Origin: Pontibacillus yanchengensis
Lineage (GTDB): Bacteria; Bacillota; Bacilli; Bacillales; BH030062
Length of the DNA: 64,000 nucleotides
Assembly (NCBI RefSeq): GCF_009856295.1
Contig: NZ_WMEU01000004.1
Location: 372,001-436,000 of the forward strand
Direction of reading: 5' to 3'
The notes under the pieces are model-generated. The model was not told the origin of the DNA and made no database searches. It saw nothing but the letters and a program-made list of their open reading frames with translations. A program made the position numbers and the translations under genes. Each line of letters starts with the position of its first letter. Position 1 is the first letter of the stretch. Shown here one piece after another: positions 52,358-60,329 of the stretch.

Positions 52358-52583
52358 TGTCTAGCTTCAGCGCCCAGCGAATAGTGTGCTTCCCTCGCCT
52401 CTGTACGATAAGTCACCATCGAAGCACTCATGTTTTCGTGTTTCCTTTATCTCCTACGGATTCAGGGAGATTCTAGGGTGAAGGAGGTTCGATTAAAACC
52501 GCTGCATCATGCAGCAATATCGAAATGACCTACGTCCTGTAGGCCGCAGCCCCTACGTCGCTAAACGGGCCTGCGCTTTTCTT
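52358..52583 (+). repeat. Dispersed intergenic repeat, copy G (long form)
   Basis: TGTCTAGCTTCAGCGCCCAG to GTCGCTAAACGGGCCTGCGC. It has both the CTGTACGATAAGTCACCATC block and the middle arms GAAGGAGGTTCGATTAAAAC / GCAGCAATATCGAAATGACC. It lies between the speB terminator and the AimR-like cluster. Confidence 0.88.
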
Positions 52584-52950
52584 TAAGTAAAAACATCACT
52601 TAATCTGCTTGCTAGTCGACAAGTTTTAGGAACCCATCGACGTGACATGTATACTTGTGTAAACCTGTAAAGTATGGCATATTTCCATTATTCAATTAAT
52701 TCTGGAAATGATTTGACCTTTATATAATCGCAAAGGATAATGGGAAGGTAGCATTGCCTCAGTCTATCTTACCAGAGCTGTGCTTGGGAATGAAACGTAA
52801 CGTCATTTATTTCATAAAGATAAAGAGGAGCTCGATTTTTCGAATGATATTATTTGAAAATCGCATCCTATTAATAGAAACTAGCCTTTCATACATATCA
52901 TGCAACGTTTCAGGGCTAGCATATAGTTTGAAAGGGATGAAAGTAAGAGA

Positions 52951-53979
52951 ATGCATAATGATGAAATACGTAGTGATCTAAATCCTATATGTAACTCGCT
53001 ATTCTTAAAGGAGAAGCAATTAAAAGCTACATATTCAAACCAAGAAGCCATCCACAACATGAAGGAGTATATTTTACATTCTACAACTCCTTGTGAACTG
53101 CGTTATGGTTTAGAGTATCTGTATTTAAATGGATTTTTTCATGAGCTTCCCCAACTTATTGACATCAATCTTGCCTCAAGTTATGCAGTCAATCAACAGT
53201 GGGGATGGGTGTATCAACTATTACTAGAGCGTTATCGTGATCAGACTGATCCTAATGTTTTTTTAGCAAAAGTTGCAACCATACATCCTCTTGAAGATCA
53301 TATGGCGTTTTTAAAAACGTTGATGCATATTTATGGAAACAATGCTCTTCATCGTTACAACGTATTTGGCTTGTATCTCGATGATATACAAGAATACCTC
53401 CGAAACATGGACAACAATTTCCTGAAGGATTTATTTCAGTTTCGTGTCGATGAAGTTCTTTTTCACTATCATTGGAAACGAAATGAGTTAGTCATTTCAC
53501 GTAAGTATGCATTTCGATTAATCAATCACTTTCATAATGATTATAAAGTAGGTCTCATTCACAATGTACTAGCCTATACCTATATATTTGAAAGCTATGA
53601 GCAAGCCATGTATCACGCTCAACAAGCTTTGTACTTGTCACAAAACTGTCCATTCAAAGATTTAGAATACCTCGTTACACAAAATACAATCCCCTTTGTT
53701 TCCAGTATTCATGAAAAAGCAGAAGGTATCACATCAGAGGATAAGGGGGAAATTGCACACCTTGCTATTGCTAGAGGGGATGTAGAAGAAGCCATTCAAT
53801 ATTTACGTTCTTTCTCTAACCTTTCTCCATTTAAAGAATATTACTTAGGTAAAGCTGAACAAAATATGGATTTATTGCAGCGCTCTTACAATCGTTTTAT
53901 TCAAGAGCAAAGTGATTATTTCTTTGCTCGACTCCCTTTAAATGAGATGCAGAAAATCAAGCGTAACTGTAAAAATTAG
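52951..53979 (+). CDS. AimR-like helical-repeat protein, copy 1 of 3 (RRNPP-type peptide receptor?)
   Basis: The 342-aa protein is nearly all helix and aligns by eye with AimR of SPbeta-type phages. MKEYILHSTTPCELRYGLEY corresponds to the first helical repeats, ESYEQAMYHAQQALYLSQ to TPR helices, and YYLGKAEQNMDLLQ plus YFFARLPLNEMQKIK to the AimR C-terminus (which reads FLIRLPLLELQKMG in phi3T). Only ~36 residues precede the repeat domain, versus ~65-70 in AimR, and no HTH is evident. An in-frame stop at 52924 rules out a longer start. ATG 52951 has only a weak site (AAAGGGA 14 nt away). AimR binds a short peptide and controls phage lysogeny; no phage genes lie here. Confidence 0.75.
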   Translation: MHNDEIRSDLNPICNSLFLKEKQLKATYSNQEAIHNMKEYILHSTTPCELRYGLEYLYLNGFFHELPQLIDINLASSYAVNQQWGWVYQLLLERYRDQTDPNVFLAKVATIHPLEDHMAFLKTLMHIYGNNALHRYNVFGLYLDDIQEYLRNMDNNFLKDLFQFRVDEVLFHYHWKRNELVISRKYAFRLINHFHNDYKVGLIHNVLAYTYIFESYEQAMYHAQQALYLSQNCPFKDLEYLVTQNTIPFVSSIHEKAEGITSEDKGEIAHLAIARGDVEEAIQYLRSFSNLSPFKEYYLGKAEQNMDLLQRSYNRFIQEQSDYFFARLPLNEMQKIKRNCKN

Positions 53980-53985
53980 AATTAA

Positions 53986-54087
53986 ATGTTTATTAATGGT
54001 AAAATGGTGTTTCTTGAGAATCGGTTTGTGTTGTGGCAAGCTATGTTAACATTAGTAGTATATTCAATGATGAAACTCTCGTCATGA
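53986..54087 (+). CDS. Possible short peptide gene after AimR-like copy 1 (weak)
   Basis: A 33-codon ORF starts 6 nt after the stop of copy 1 (AimP genes follow aimR directly). The product has a basic start (MFINGKMVFLENR), a hydrophobic core (FVLWQAMLTLVVYSMM) and ends in KLSS. No ribosome binding site is visible and no pro-peptide cleavage site is clear, so it may be chance. Confidence 0.2.
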   Translation: MFINGKMVFLENRFVLWQAMLTLVVYSMMKLSS

Positions 54088-54117
54088 TTTTCTATTTTAT
54101 GCTTTGGGGATGGTTTA

Positions 54118-55209
54118 ATGATTCAACCACAAAATAATAGCTCTACCTTTCAATGGCACCAGTGGACGGAACAAGATGCGCAACATGCGATTGCTCCTTT
54201 TTTGCAAGAAGGTTTCGAAGCCTCCCTTCACAACGTTCAACGTATGTTGTCTCTTCAATATGATTCTGAAACCACCGCCCAACTTATGAAAACATTATGT
54301 CTTGAAACGAATTCTGACTTGAATCAACGCCATGCGCTAGAATATATGTATATGAACGCTTTCTTCCAAGAACTTTTGGATATGATTGAAAAAAATAAAG
54401 TATCCTCAAACCCAACCAACAGGCAGTGGGCCTATATATATGAACTGATCTGGAATCGAATTGCCAAGAAACCAGATCCTAATCTTACGCTACAAAAAAT
54501 CAAAGAGCTTATACCTTTAGATGAAGGGTCCGAGGTACTTCAAACCTTTCTTATTCAATATAGCTACTTCGATTTATTAGCATATGGGGAGTTTGGAAAC
54601 TACTATCAACGTTTAGTTGAACAAGTTAGTGGGATTGATTCCCCTTTTCTATCCTACTATTTTCAATTACGGTTAGAGGATTTTCAGTTTTACTATCATT
54701 GGAAGCGTAATGAGGTCATTATTGCTAGAAAGTATGCCTTTCGTGCTTTAAATAAAACCATGTCTCCTTTTAAAAAATGCCATCTTCAAATAGCGTTAGC
54801 AGAATCTTATTCCATCATTGATTATGACCAGGCAATTTTTCATATGAATGAAGCTTTGAACATAGCAGATTACTATCAATTTGCCATTCGGGATGCGATA
54901 AGAACGAGATTTTATCCCTTTATTTCGGCTGTTCATAACAAAACGGAAGGATTGACAACAACAGACCTTCCAGAACAAGCACATCTTGCTGCAGCTCGGG
55001 GAGATGTTGGGAAAGTGCAGGAGATCCTTGGGGATTGTGAAGAGCTAACGCCGTTTCAGGAATACTATTTAGGGTTAGCCACCCAAAGCGTTAGATTGCT
55101 CACAAACTCATATCGACGGTTAATGAATGAGTATGGCGATTACTATTACGCAATGCTGCCATTCCAGGAACTTCAACGAATCAAAACACATAACACCATT
55201 ACACTGTAG
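54118..55209 (+). CDS. AimR-like helical-repeat protein, copy 2 of 3
   Basis: The 363-aa paralogue keeps the shared core: MKTLCLETNSDLNQRHALEY, MYMNAFFQELLDMIEKN, YYHWKRNEVIIARKYAFRAL (residues ~200-219), YDQAIFHMNEALNIA, LPEQAHLAAARGDVGKVQEI and the terminal YYYAMLPFQELQRIK. It has ~58 residues before the repeats, without a convincing HTH. GGGGATGG precedes ATG 54118, in a 138-nt gap after copy 1 that may contain its own promoter. Copy 3 begins 9 nt after its stop, so those two are surely co-transcribed. Of the three, its final RLPL motif is the most changed (AMLP). Confidence 0.75.
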   Translation: MIQPQNNSSTFQWHQWTEQDAQHAIAPFLQEGFEASLHNVQRMLSLQYDSETTAQLMKTLCLETNSDLNQRHALEYMYMNAFFQELLDMIEKNKVSSNPTNRQWAYIYELIWNRIAKKPDPNLTLQKIKELIPLDEGSEVLQTFLIQYSYFDLLAYGEFGNYYQRLVEQVSGIDSPFLSYYFQLRLEDFQFYYHWKRNEVIIARKYAFRALNKTMSPFKKCHLQIALAESYSIIDYDQAIFHMNEALNIADYYQFAIRDAIRTRFYPFISAVHNKTEGLTTTDLPEQAHLAAARGDVGKVQEILGDCEELTPFQEYYLGLATQSVRLLTNSYRRLMNEYGDYYYAMLPFQELQRIKTHNTITL

Positions 55210-55218
55210 GTGGTTACG

Positions 55219-56310
55219 ATGACAAACCATGAACAAAACTTTATAGATGAGAATGAGCAGGTTACTCAACAGGATGACAACAAGTTAAAGCAAGTAACAA
55301 ATGGGAAACTTGATATGCCTTTATATCACGTGAATAAAATTCTATTTGTGTTGTACGAAGAAAACCAAGCCCTTCATCTAGTGAGGCAGTATTGTTTTAT
55401 GACAACGTGTGATGAGAATAAACGCATGGGTCTCGAATTCTTATATTGGAATGGCTTCTTTGAAGCGTTGCCTATTTTGATTGAGAAGAATTACCAATCT
55501 GAAAACCCCATCAATCAACAATGGGCTTGGATTTACGGTGTCATGTTGGATCGACTCAAAAATAGACCTGATCCATATGAGTACATGGAAAAGGTAAAGA
55601 AAAAAGGATTCATTGATGCAGACCTTCAATGTTTGTCTACTTTTCTAATGGTTTATGCGTATTTTGAATTGCATCAATTCGGAAAGCTGGGTACGTATCT
55701 GGAGCAAATCCAATCCCATTTAGAGCGAATGGAACAAAACTTTTTACAAGACATGTTTACCGATCGCTATTATGAACTCGTTTTTCAATATCATTGGCGT
55801 CGAAATGAACTATTGATCGGTCGTAAATTTGCCTATCATTTTATGAATCGATCTAATAATCTGTTCAAAAAGACACAGATGCACATCCAACTGGCGGAGA
55901 CGTATGTATTTGAGAGCTATGAACAGGCGATGTTTCATATTCAAGAAGCACGTTCCATTGCAAAACGACGAAATGACAGCTTTTCCATAAAACTTATCGA
56001 AAGCCGCACAATACCCTTTATAGCAGCAGTGAATGAAAAAGCAGAAGGCATCGTGACAACTTACCTTCCAGAAAAAGCACATGTGGCCATAGTAAACGGA
56101 GATGTGGAAACAGGCATAGCTATATTAGAAAGCTTTGAAGAGCTCACCCCGTTTCAACAATATTACTTAGGCAAAGCCACCCAAAACAAACTATACCTTC
56201 AAAAAGCTCATGATCGTCTCTTAAACGAACAAAGTGATTACTTTTTTGCAAGATTACCTTTGCGAGAATTACAAAAACTACAACAACATACCTACTATCA
56301 AAACGGCTAG
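55219..56310 (+). CDS. AimR-like helical-repeat protein, copy 3 of 3
   Basis: The ~363-aa paralogue shows LVRQYCFMTTCDENKRMGLE, FLYWNGFFEALPILIEKN, QYHWRRNELLIGRKFAYHFM, SYEQAMFHIQEARSIAK, LPEKAHVAIVNGDVETGIAI and the AimR-like end YFFARLPLRELQKLQ. The N-terminal 35 residues are acidic and Gln-rich (NHEQNFIDENEQVTQQDDNK) and look disordered instead of HTH-like. Residues 36-55 (LDMPLYHVNKILFVLYEE) align with the segment just after the AimR HTH. ATG 55219 follows AGGTGG; GTG 55210 is an alternative start. It ends the cluster; no terminator follows at once. Confidence 0.75.
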   Translation: MTNHEQNFIDENEQVTQQDDNKLKQVTNGKLDMPLYHVNKILFVLYEENQALHLVRQYCFMTTCDENKRMGLEFLYWNGFFEALPILIEKNYQSENPINQQWAWIYGVMLDRLKNRPDPYEYMEKVKKKGFIDADLQCLSTFLMVYAYFELHQFGKLGTYLEQIQSHLERMEQNFLQDMFTDRYYELVFQYHWRRNELLIGRKFAYHFMNRSNNLFKKTQMHIQLAETYVFESYEQAMFHIQEARSIAKRRNDSFSIKLIESRTIPFIAAVNEKAEGIVTTYLPEKAHVAIVNGDVETGIAILESFEELTPFQQYYLGKATQNKLYLQKAHDRLLNEQSDYFFARLPLRELQKLQQHTYYQNG

Positions 56311-56316
56311 CTGGAA

Positions 56317-56475
56317 ATGGAGGCAAGTCGTTTTTTAATTTTTGGTTCTCTCTGGAGTGCGTTATGCTCTCTTCAAACCGACTTATGCTCTCCCCATCAC
56401 CTCATGCCCCCTTACCTACTGTTTTCACCAATTCATCTCAACTTCAACTCTTCAATATTATACCTTGATTATTGA
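56317..56475 (+). CDS. Possible short peptide gene after AimR-like copy 3 (weak)
   Basis: A 52-codon ORF begins 6 nt after the stop of copy 3, the same spacing as after copy 1. It has an N-terminal hydrophobic stretch (RFLIFGSLWSALCSL) that could be a signal peptide. It runs through a 21-nt-period DNA repeat (TTATGCTCTC units) and has no ribosome binding site, so I give it little weight. Confidence 0.18.
   Translation: MEASRFLIFGSLWSALCSLQTDLCSPHHLMPPYLLFSPIHLNFNSSILYLDY
56350..56412. repeat. 21-nt-period TTATGCTCTC repeats
   Basis: TTATGCTCT at 56362, TTATGCTC at 56383 and TCATGCCCC near 56402 are spaced 20-21 nt apart, downstream of the AimR-like cluster. They read GAGAGCATAA on the other strand. 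Confidence 0.55.
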
Positions 56476-56632
56476 ATAATTTATGTCTTCGATTTAATCA
56501 ACTAAAGGAAAAACCAGCATTTACAAGCTACTACCTAACCTCCATCTATTGTATTTTTGACGTGGAATTCTTATAATGGTTAAGTTAAGGACATTGTACG
56601 TTTGCAAATCGTAAAAAGAGGTGACATCCGAA

Positions 56633-57073
56633 TTGTCAGATGAACGCACGCCGATACAGGTTAAATTGGTGACGGAAATTAAAAACCAAGACCATACAGA
56701 TGAGATTGTTGTAGAAGAATCAGGGGATTTTATTCATAAAGGCAATGCCTACATTTTGCGCTTTACAGAGCATCATGATGAAGAACAACCTATTGATAAT
56801 TTAGTCACGATTCATCCGGACAAAGTGATCGTACGTCGGACCGGCCCCGTTCGTATGAATCAAGTGTTCCGCGAGAATGCCATAACAGAAAATGTGTACT
56901 ACCATCCTTATGGTAAATTTCATATGCAAACCACCACGAAATCTATTACGCTTGAGGAATCTTCCGATCAGATAAAGGGTAAGCTGATGATCAGCTATGA
57001 TTTAGAAATGAATGGACAGGACAAGCAAGGGCATCGTTTATCACTACGTTATAACGAGGAGGGCCAATCATGA
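56633..57073 (+). CDS. ywiB: YwiB, DUF1934 (calycin-like) protein
   Basis: The ~146-aa protein matches DUF1934/Ywi[55 protein letters not shown], and [17 protein letters not shown]. It is all beta, with a lipocalin/calycin-like fold, and its function is unknown. I use TTG 56633, 9 nt after GAGGTGA; GTG 56621 lies inside that site. Its last 4 nt overlap the argS start (ATGA), so it is translationally coupled to argS, as in B. subtilis. Confidence 0.88.
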   Translation: MSDERTPIQVKLVTEIKNQDHTDEIVVEESGDFIHKGNAYILRFTEHHDEEQPIDNLVTIHPDKVIVRRTGPVRMNQVFRENAITENVYYHPYGKFHMQTTTKSITLEESSDQIKGKLMISYDLEMNGQDKQGHRLSLRYNEEGQS

Positions 57074-58740
57074 ATATCGTAGAACAAACAGAACAAAGGC
57101 TGAAGGATGAAATTATCCAAGCCGTCTTAAAAGCTGAATTGGCAACAGAAAGCCAGTTACCACCAGTAGTTTTAGAACAACCGAAAGATAAAAATCACGG
57201 CGACTATGCCACTAATATGGCCATGCAGCTAGCGAAAATAGCTAAAAAAGCACCTCGCCAAATTGCGGAGGATATTGTTGCACACTTTGATACATCCAAA
57301 GCGTCCATTGATAAAATGGAAATTGCCGGACCTGGATTTATTAACTTTTTCATGGACAATCAATACCTTACAAACCTAGTACCGACCATCCTAAAAGCTG
57401 GCGAAAGCTACGGTTCTAGCATGGTTGGAAATGGCCACAAGGTACAGGTAGAGTTTGTATCTGCGAATCCAACAGGGGTGCTTCACCTTGGACACGCTCG
57501 TGGAGCTTCTGTTGGGGATGCAATGTGCAACATTATGGCAAAAGCAGGCTATGATGTAGCCCGAGAATACTATATTAATGATGCAGGAAATCAGATTAAT
57601 AACCTGGCTACTTCTGTTGAAGCTCGTTATATGCAAGCACTTGGTGATGATTTCCCGATGCCTGAGGATGGCTATCATGGGAAGGATATTATTGAGCTTG
57701 GCGAAAAACTCGTAGAAGAGTATGGGGACGAGTGGAAGCATAAATCAGAAGATGAACGTCTATCTTTCTTCCGTGACTACGGCTTGAAGTATGAACTGAA
57801 GAAGATTGAACAAGATCTAGAAGAGTACCGCGTTCCGTTTGACCATTGGTTCTCTGAGACATCCTTATACAATGAGGGCAAAGTAGAAGCCATCGTTGAA
57901 ACGCTTCGTGATAAAGGTTATGTCTATGAGCAGGACGGCGCAACATGGTTCCGTTCAACGGACTTTGGCGACGATAAAGATCGCGTGCTCATCAAGAATG
58001 ATGATACGTACACGTACCTGACACCAGATATCGCCTATCACAAAAATAAGCTAGACCGTGGTTTCGAAACGCTAATCAATATCTGGGGAGCCGACCACCA
58101 TGGCTATATCCCACGTATGAAGGCTGCAATCCAGGCTCTAGGTTATGATGAAGATACGCTAAAAGTTGAGATTATTCAAATGGTCAACCTATTCCAGGAT
58201 GGCGAAAAAGTGAAAATGAGTAAGCGTACAGGTAAAGCCGTTACGCTACGCGAATTGATGGAAGAGGTCGGCATCGATGCGATGCGCTATTTCTTCGTTA
58301 TGCGTTCCAGTGACTCTCATTTAGATTTTGATATGGACTTAGCGAAATCTGAATCAAATGACAACCCTGTCTTTTATGTACAATATGCACACGCGCGTAT
58401 TTGCACGATGCTTCGTCAGGCAAGTGAAAAAGGGTTCGAACTTACCGAAGCCATTGATCCTTCTCACTTGAATTCTGAAAAAGAAGAAGCACTTCTGAAG
58501 CGTTTAGGAGACTTCCCGCAAACCGTTGCAGACGCAGCACAAAAACGCACACCACACCGCGTGACGCAATATGTGTTCGACCTAGCATCTGATTTGCATA
58601 GTTTCTACAACGCAGAAAAAGTAGTCGACGAAAACCAGCCAGAACGCACGAAAGCACGTGTAGCTTTAATGGAAGCGACAAGACAAACACTTCAAAATGC
58701 ACTGAAATTAATTGGCGTATCTGCCCCAGAACGCATGTAA
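57070..58740 (+). CDS. argS: Arginyl-tRNA synthetase
   Basis: The 556-aa class I synthetase charges tRNA-Arg. It has an N-terminal Add-1 domain, the HIGH-type motif HLGHARG (from residue 139, inside [18 protein letters not shown]), [14 protein letters not shown], the Rossmann core with [19 protein letters not shown], the KMSK-type loop KMSKRTG (from residue 382) and a DALR anticodon-binding domain. ATG 57070 overlaps the ywiB stop. Length is normal for Bacillus ArgS. Confidence 0.97.
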   Translation: MNIVEQTEQRLKDEIIQAVLKAELATESQLPPVVLEQPKDKNHGDYATNMAMQLAKIAKKAPRQIAEDIVAHFDTSKASIDKMEIAGPGFINFFMDNQYLTNLVPTILKAGESYGSSMVGNGHKVQVEFVSANPTGVLHLGHARGASVGDAMCNIMAKAGYDVAREYYINDAGNQINNLATSVEARYMQALGDDFPMPEDGYHGKDIIELGEKLVEEYGDEWKHKSEDERLSFFRDYGLKYELKKIEQDLEEYRVPFDHWFSETSLYNEGKVEAIVETLRDKGYVYEQDGATWFRSTDFGDDKDRVLIKNDDTYTYLTPDIAYHKNKLDRGFETLINIWGADHHGYIPRMKAAIQALGYDEDTLKVEIIQMVNLFQDGEKVKMSKRTGKAVTLRELMEEVGIDAMRYFFVMRSSDSHLDFDMDLAKSESNDNPVFYVQYAHARICTMLRQASEKGFELTEAIDPSHLNSEKEEALLKRLGDFPQTVADAAQKRTPHRVTQYVFDLASDLHSFYNAEKVVDENQPERTKARVALMEATRQTLQNALKLIGVSAPERM

Positions 58741-58750
58741 AAGAATGAAG

Positions 58751-58782
58751 CTCCCAGCACGGACGGTGCTGGGAGTGTTTTG
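58751..58782 (+). terminator. Terminator of ywiB-argS
   Basis: CTCCCAGCAC / GTGCTGGGAG with a 5-nt loop, then TGTTTTGT, 10 nt after the stop. Confidence 0.85.
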
Positions 58783-58816
58783 TGCTGTTGGATATCTAGA
58801 GTGGAATTTTGGCTTT

Positions 58817-58870
58817 GGAGCGACTTTCTGAGGATATGGGCGAGAATTGAAAAATAGGAGCGAGCCTCCT
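58817..58870 (+). repeat. GGAGCGA repeat cluster 4
   Basis: Three units near 58817, 58837 and 58857, 20 nt apart: GGAGCGACTTTCTGAGGATA, TGGGCGAGAATTGAAAAATA, GGAGCGAGCC. It lies between argS and the XapX gene. Confidence 0.7.
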
Positions 58871-58953
58871 TATTTCCATGAAAAATATTTATGATAGTTG
58901 TGAAATCGCATACAATAATAGGTGGACGTTACATAGAAAGAGGAGGTAACAAA

Positions 58954-59133
58954 GTGAAAACAATCATTTTAGCACTTATAACAGGATTTATAGTAGGATT
59001 TGTGTTTGCATTATTTAAATTACCCATCCCAGCTCCGCCGGCGCTTGCAGGTGTGATGGGGATTGTCGGGATTTATGCTGGGTTCAAAGTATATAGTATG
59101 GTTTCACCAATGCTAGAGTCGATGTTCAAATAA
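58954..59133 (+). CDS. XapX-domain (DUF1427) small membrane protein
   Basis: The 59-aa protein fits the XapX/DUF1427 family: two hydrophobic helices (about residues 4-22 and 31-50) with FKLPIPAPPALAGVMGIVGIY between them. Function unknown. The start is GTG 58954 after a strong AGGAGGTAACAAA. It ends 3 nt before the stop of the convergent uvsE gene, with no hairpin between. Confidence 0.88.
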   Translation: MKTIILALITGFIVGFVFALFKLPIPAPPALAGVMGIVGIYAGFKVYSMVSPMLESMFK

Positions 59134-59136
59134 AGG

Positions 59137-60090
59137 TTAAAAATCGATTTCGCCACCAGCGATTCGTTTTACACCACGAATAGAGGCCAGCTCTTCTACA
59201 AGTTGTAGGAGTGCTAGGTCTTTTTCTTTTGCTTCAATCATGACATCCAGAATGTCCGTTTTTTGTTTGCATGCCTTTAAAAAGGGGAGAGCAAACTGGA
59301 GATCAATGCGGTCCGCGTGACTTCGGTATTCCTTGTCGTTTTTAGGGGAGGATAGATGTACTTTTGGTGGATAACCGGTGTAATCCCATGTGTTAAAAAG
59401 TCGTTTCAACAGCTCTTCATAAGGGACTTCGCTTGGATTCGCTTGCTCATGATGATAATCAAACATAACTGGAATCCCCTTATCCTCCGCAACTTGCAGG
59501 GTTTCTTCGCTCGTGTACGTTTTATCATCATTTTCGATTGTCATCCGTGCTTTCACTTCCTCAGGCATCTGGTGGATTTGGTTTTTAAAACGTTCGATTG
59601 CCGAGGTTTTATCTCCGTAAGCACCTCCTATATGAATATTGATAAACCCTTCATCTTCAAGCCCCATTGCTTCGAGCATTTGATAGTGATACATCATATC
59701 ACGTACTGAATTTTCGGTGACATGCTGTTTATCGCTTGTGAACACCGTAAATTGGTTAGGGTGAAAACTAATACGCAGTTGCCCTTCTTTAACAATATGC
59801 CCAATCTCTTCCCAATGCTCTCTAAAAGGAGTTTGAAAGTCCCATAGTACTTCTGGATGCGTTGCAAGCGGTACGATAGAAGAAGATAAGCGATAGAGTG
59901 GAATCTGGGCAGCCCGATTAAACAATAAAGCTCGTTTCGTATTATATAGATTGGCCAGTGTCACTTCCCGCAACTTTTCTTCTCGTTCCACCTTGCTTAA
60001 TTGCTTATATCGTTTGAATGTTAGCGTTCTGGCAGGTACCGCCTCCCACAGCGAAAGGGTGTGTGAGACGTAGCCAAATCGAATTCTCAT
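59137..60090 (-). CDS. uvsE: UV DNA damage endonuclease UvsE
   Basis: The 317-aa TIM-barrel nuclease (UVDE family) nicks DNA 5' of UV photoproducts. It shows RFGYVSHTLSLWEAVPARTL at the N-terminus, LRISFHPNQFTVFTS, FINIHIGGAYGDKTSAIERF, MTIENDDKTYT, VMFDYHHEQANPS and VHLSSPKNDKEYRSHADRID, whose His/Asp/Glu residues are the metal ligands. ATG 60090 follows AAAGGAGTAAGAAT. It corresponds to B. subtilis ywjD by position. Confidence 0.94.
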   Translation of the reverse strand: MRIRFGYVSHTLSLWEAVPARTLTFKRYKQLSKVEREEKLREVTLANLYNTKRALLFNRAAQIPLYRLSSSIVPLATHPEVLWDFQTPFREHWEEIGHIVKEGQLRISFHPNQFTVFTSDKQHVTENSVRDMMYHYQMLEAMGLEDEGFINIHIGGAYGDKTSAIERFKNQIHQMPEEVKARMTIENDDKTYTSEETLQVAEDKGIPVMFDYHHEQANPSEVPYEELLKRLFNTWDYTGYPPKVHLSSPKNDKEYRSHADRIDLQFALPFLKACKQKTDILDVMIEAKEKDLALLQLVEELASIRGVKRIAGGEIDF

Positions 60091-60246
60091 ATTCTTACTC
60101 CTTTAATCATGGCTTGATGAATGATGCTTAGTGTTAAAAAATAAGCTTTTATGTTCTAAAATCTGTACAAGGATGAAACCTTCCATGCCTAATAAGGTTT
60201 TAGGAGTCAGGGGAATCGGCCTTGTTATGAGTGGCTTTTTCGATAT

Positions 60247-60300
60247 AGGGTCGAGAATTGGAAATAAGAGCGACAATACCGATATATGAGCGAGCCGCCT
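60247..60300 (+). repeat. GGAGCGA repeat cluster 5
   Basis: Units near 60247, 60267 and 60287, 20 nt apart: AGGGTCGAGAATTGGAAATA, AGAGCGACAATACCGATATA, TGAGCGAGCC. It lies between uvsE and the cardiolipin synthase gene. Confidence 0.65.
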
Positions 60301-60329
60301 CCAATCGGACCGGTCTCGCCAGCCCAAAC

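Noticed and set aside
52754..52981. 75-aa ORF overlapping the start of AimR-like copy 1
   Set aside because: I checked whether it supplies a missing HTH by frameshift. Its sequence is not HTH-like and has no ribosome binding site.
52951..56310. AimR-like cluster as part of a prophage
   Set aside because: No integrase, repressor, terminase, structural or lysis gene lies within the window, and both flanks are conserved housekeeping genes.
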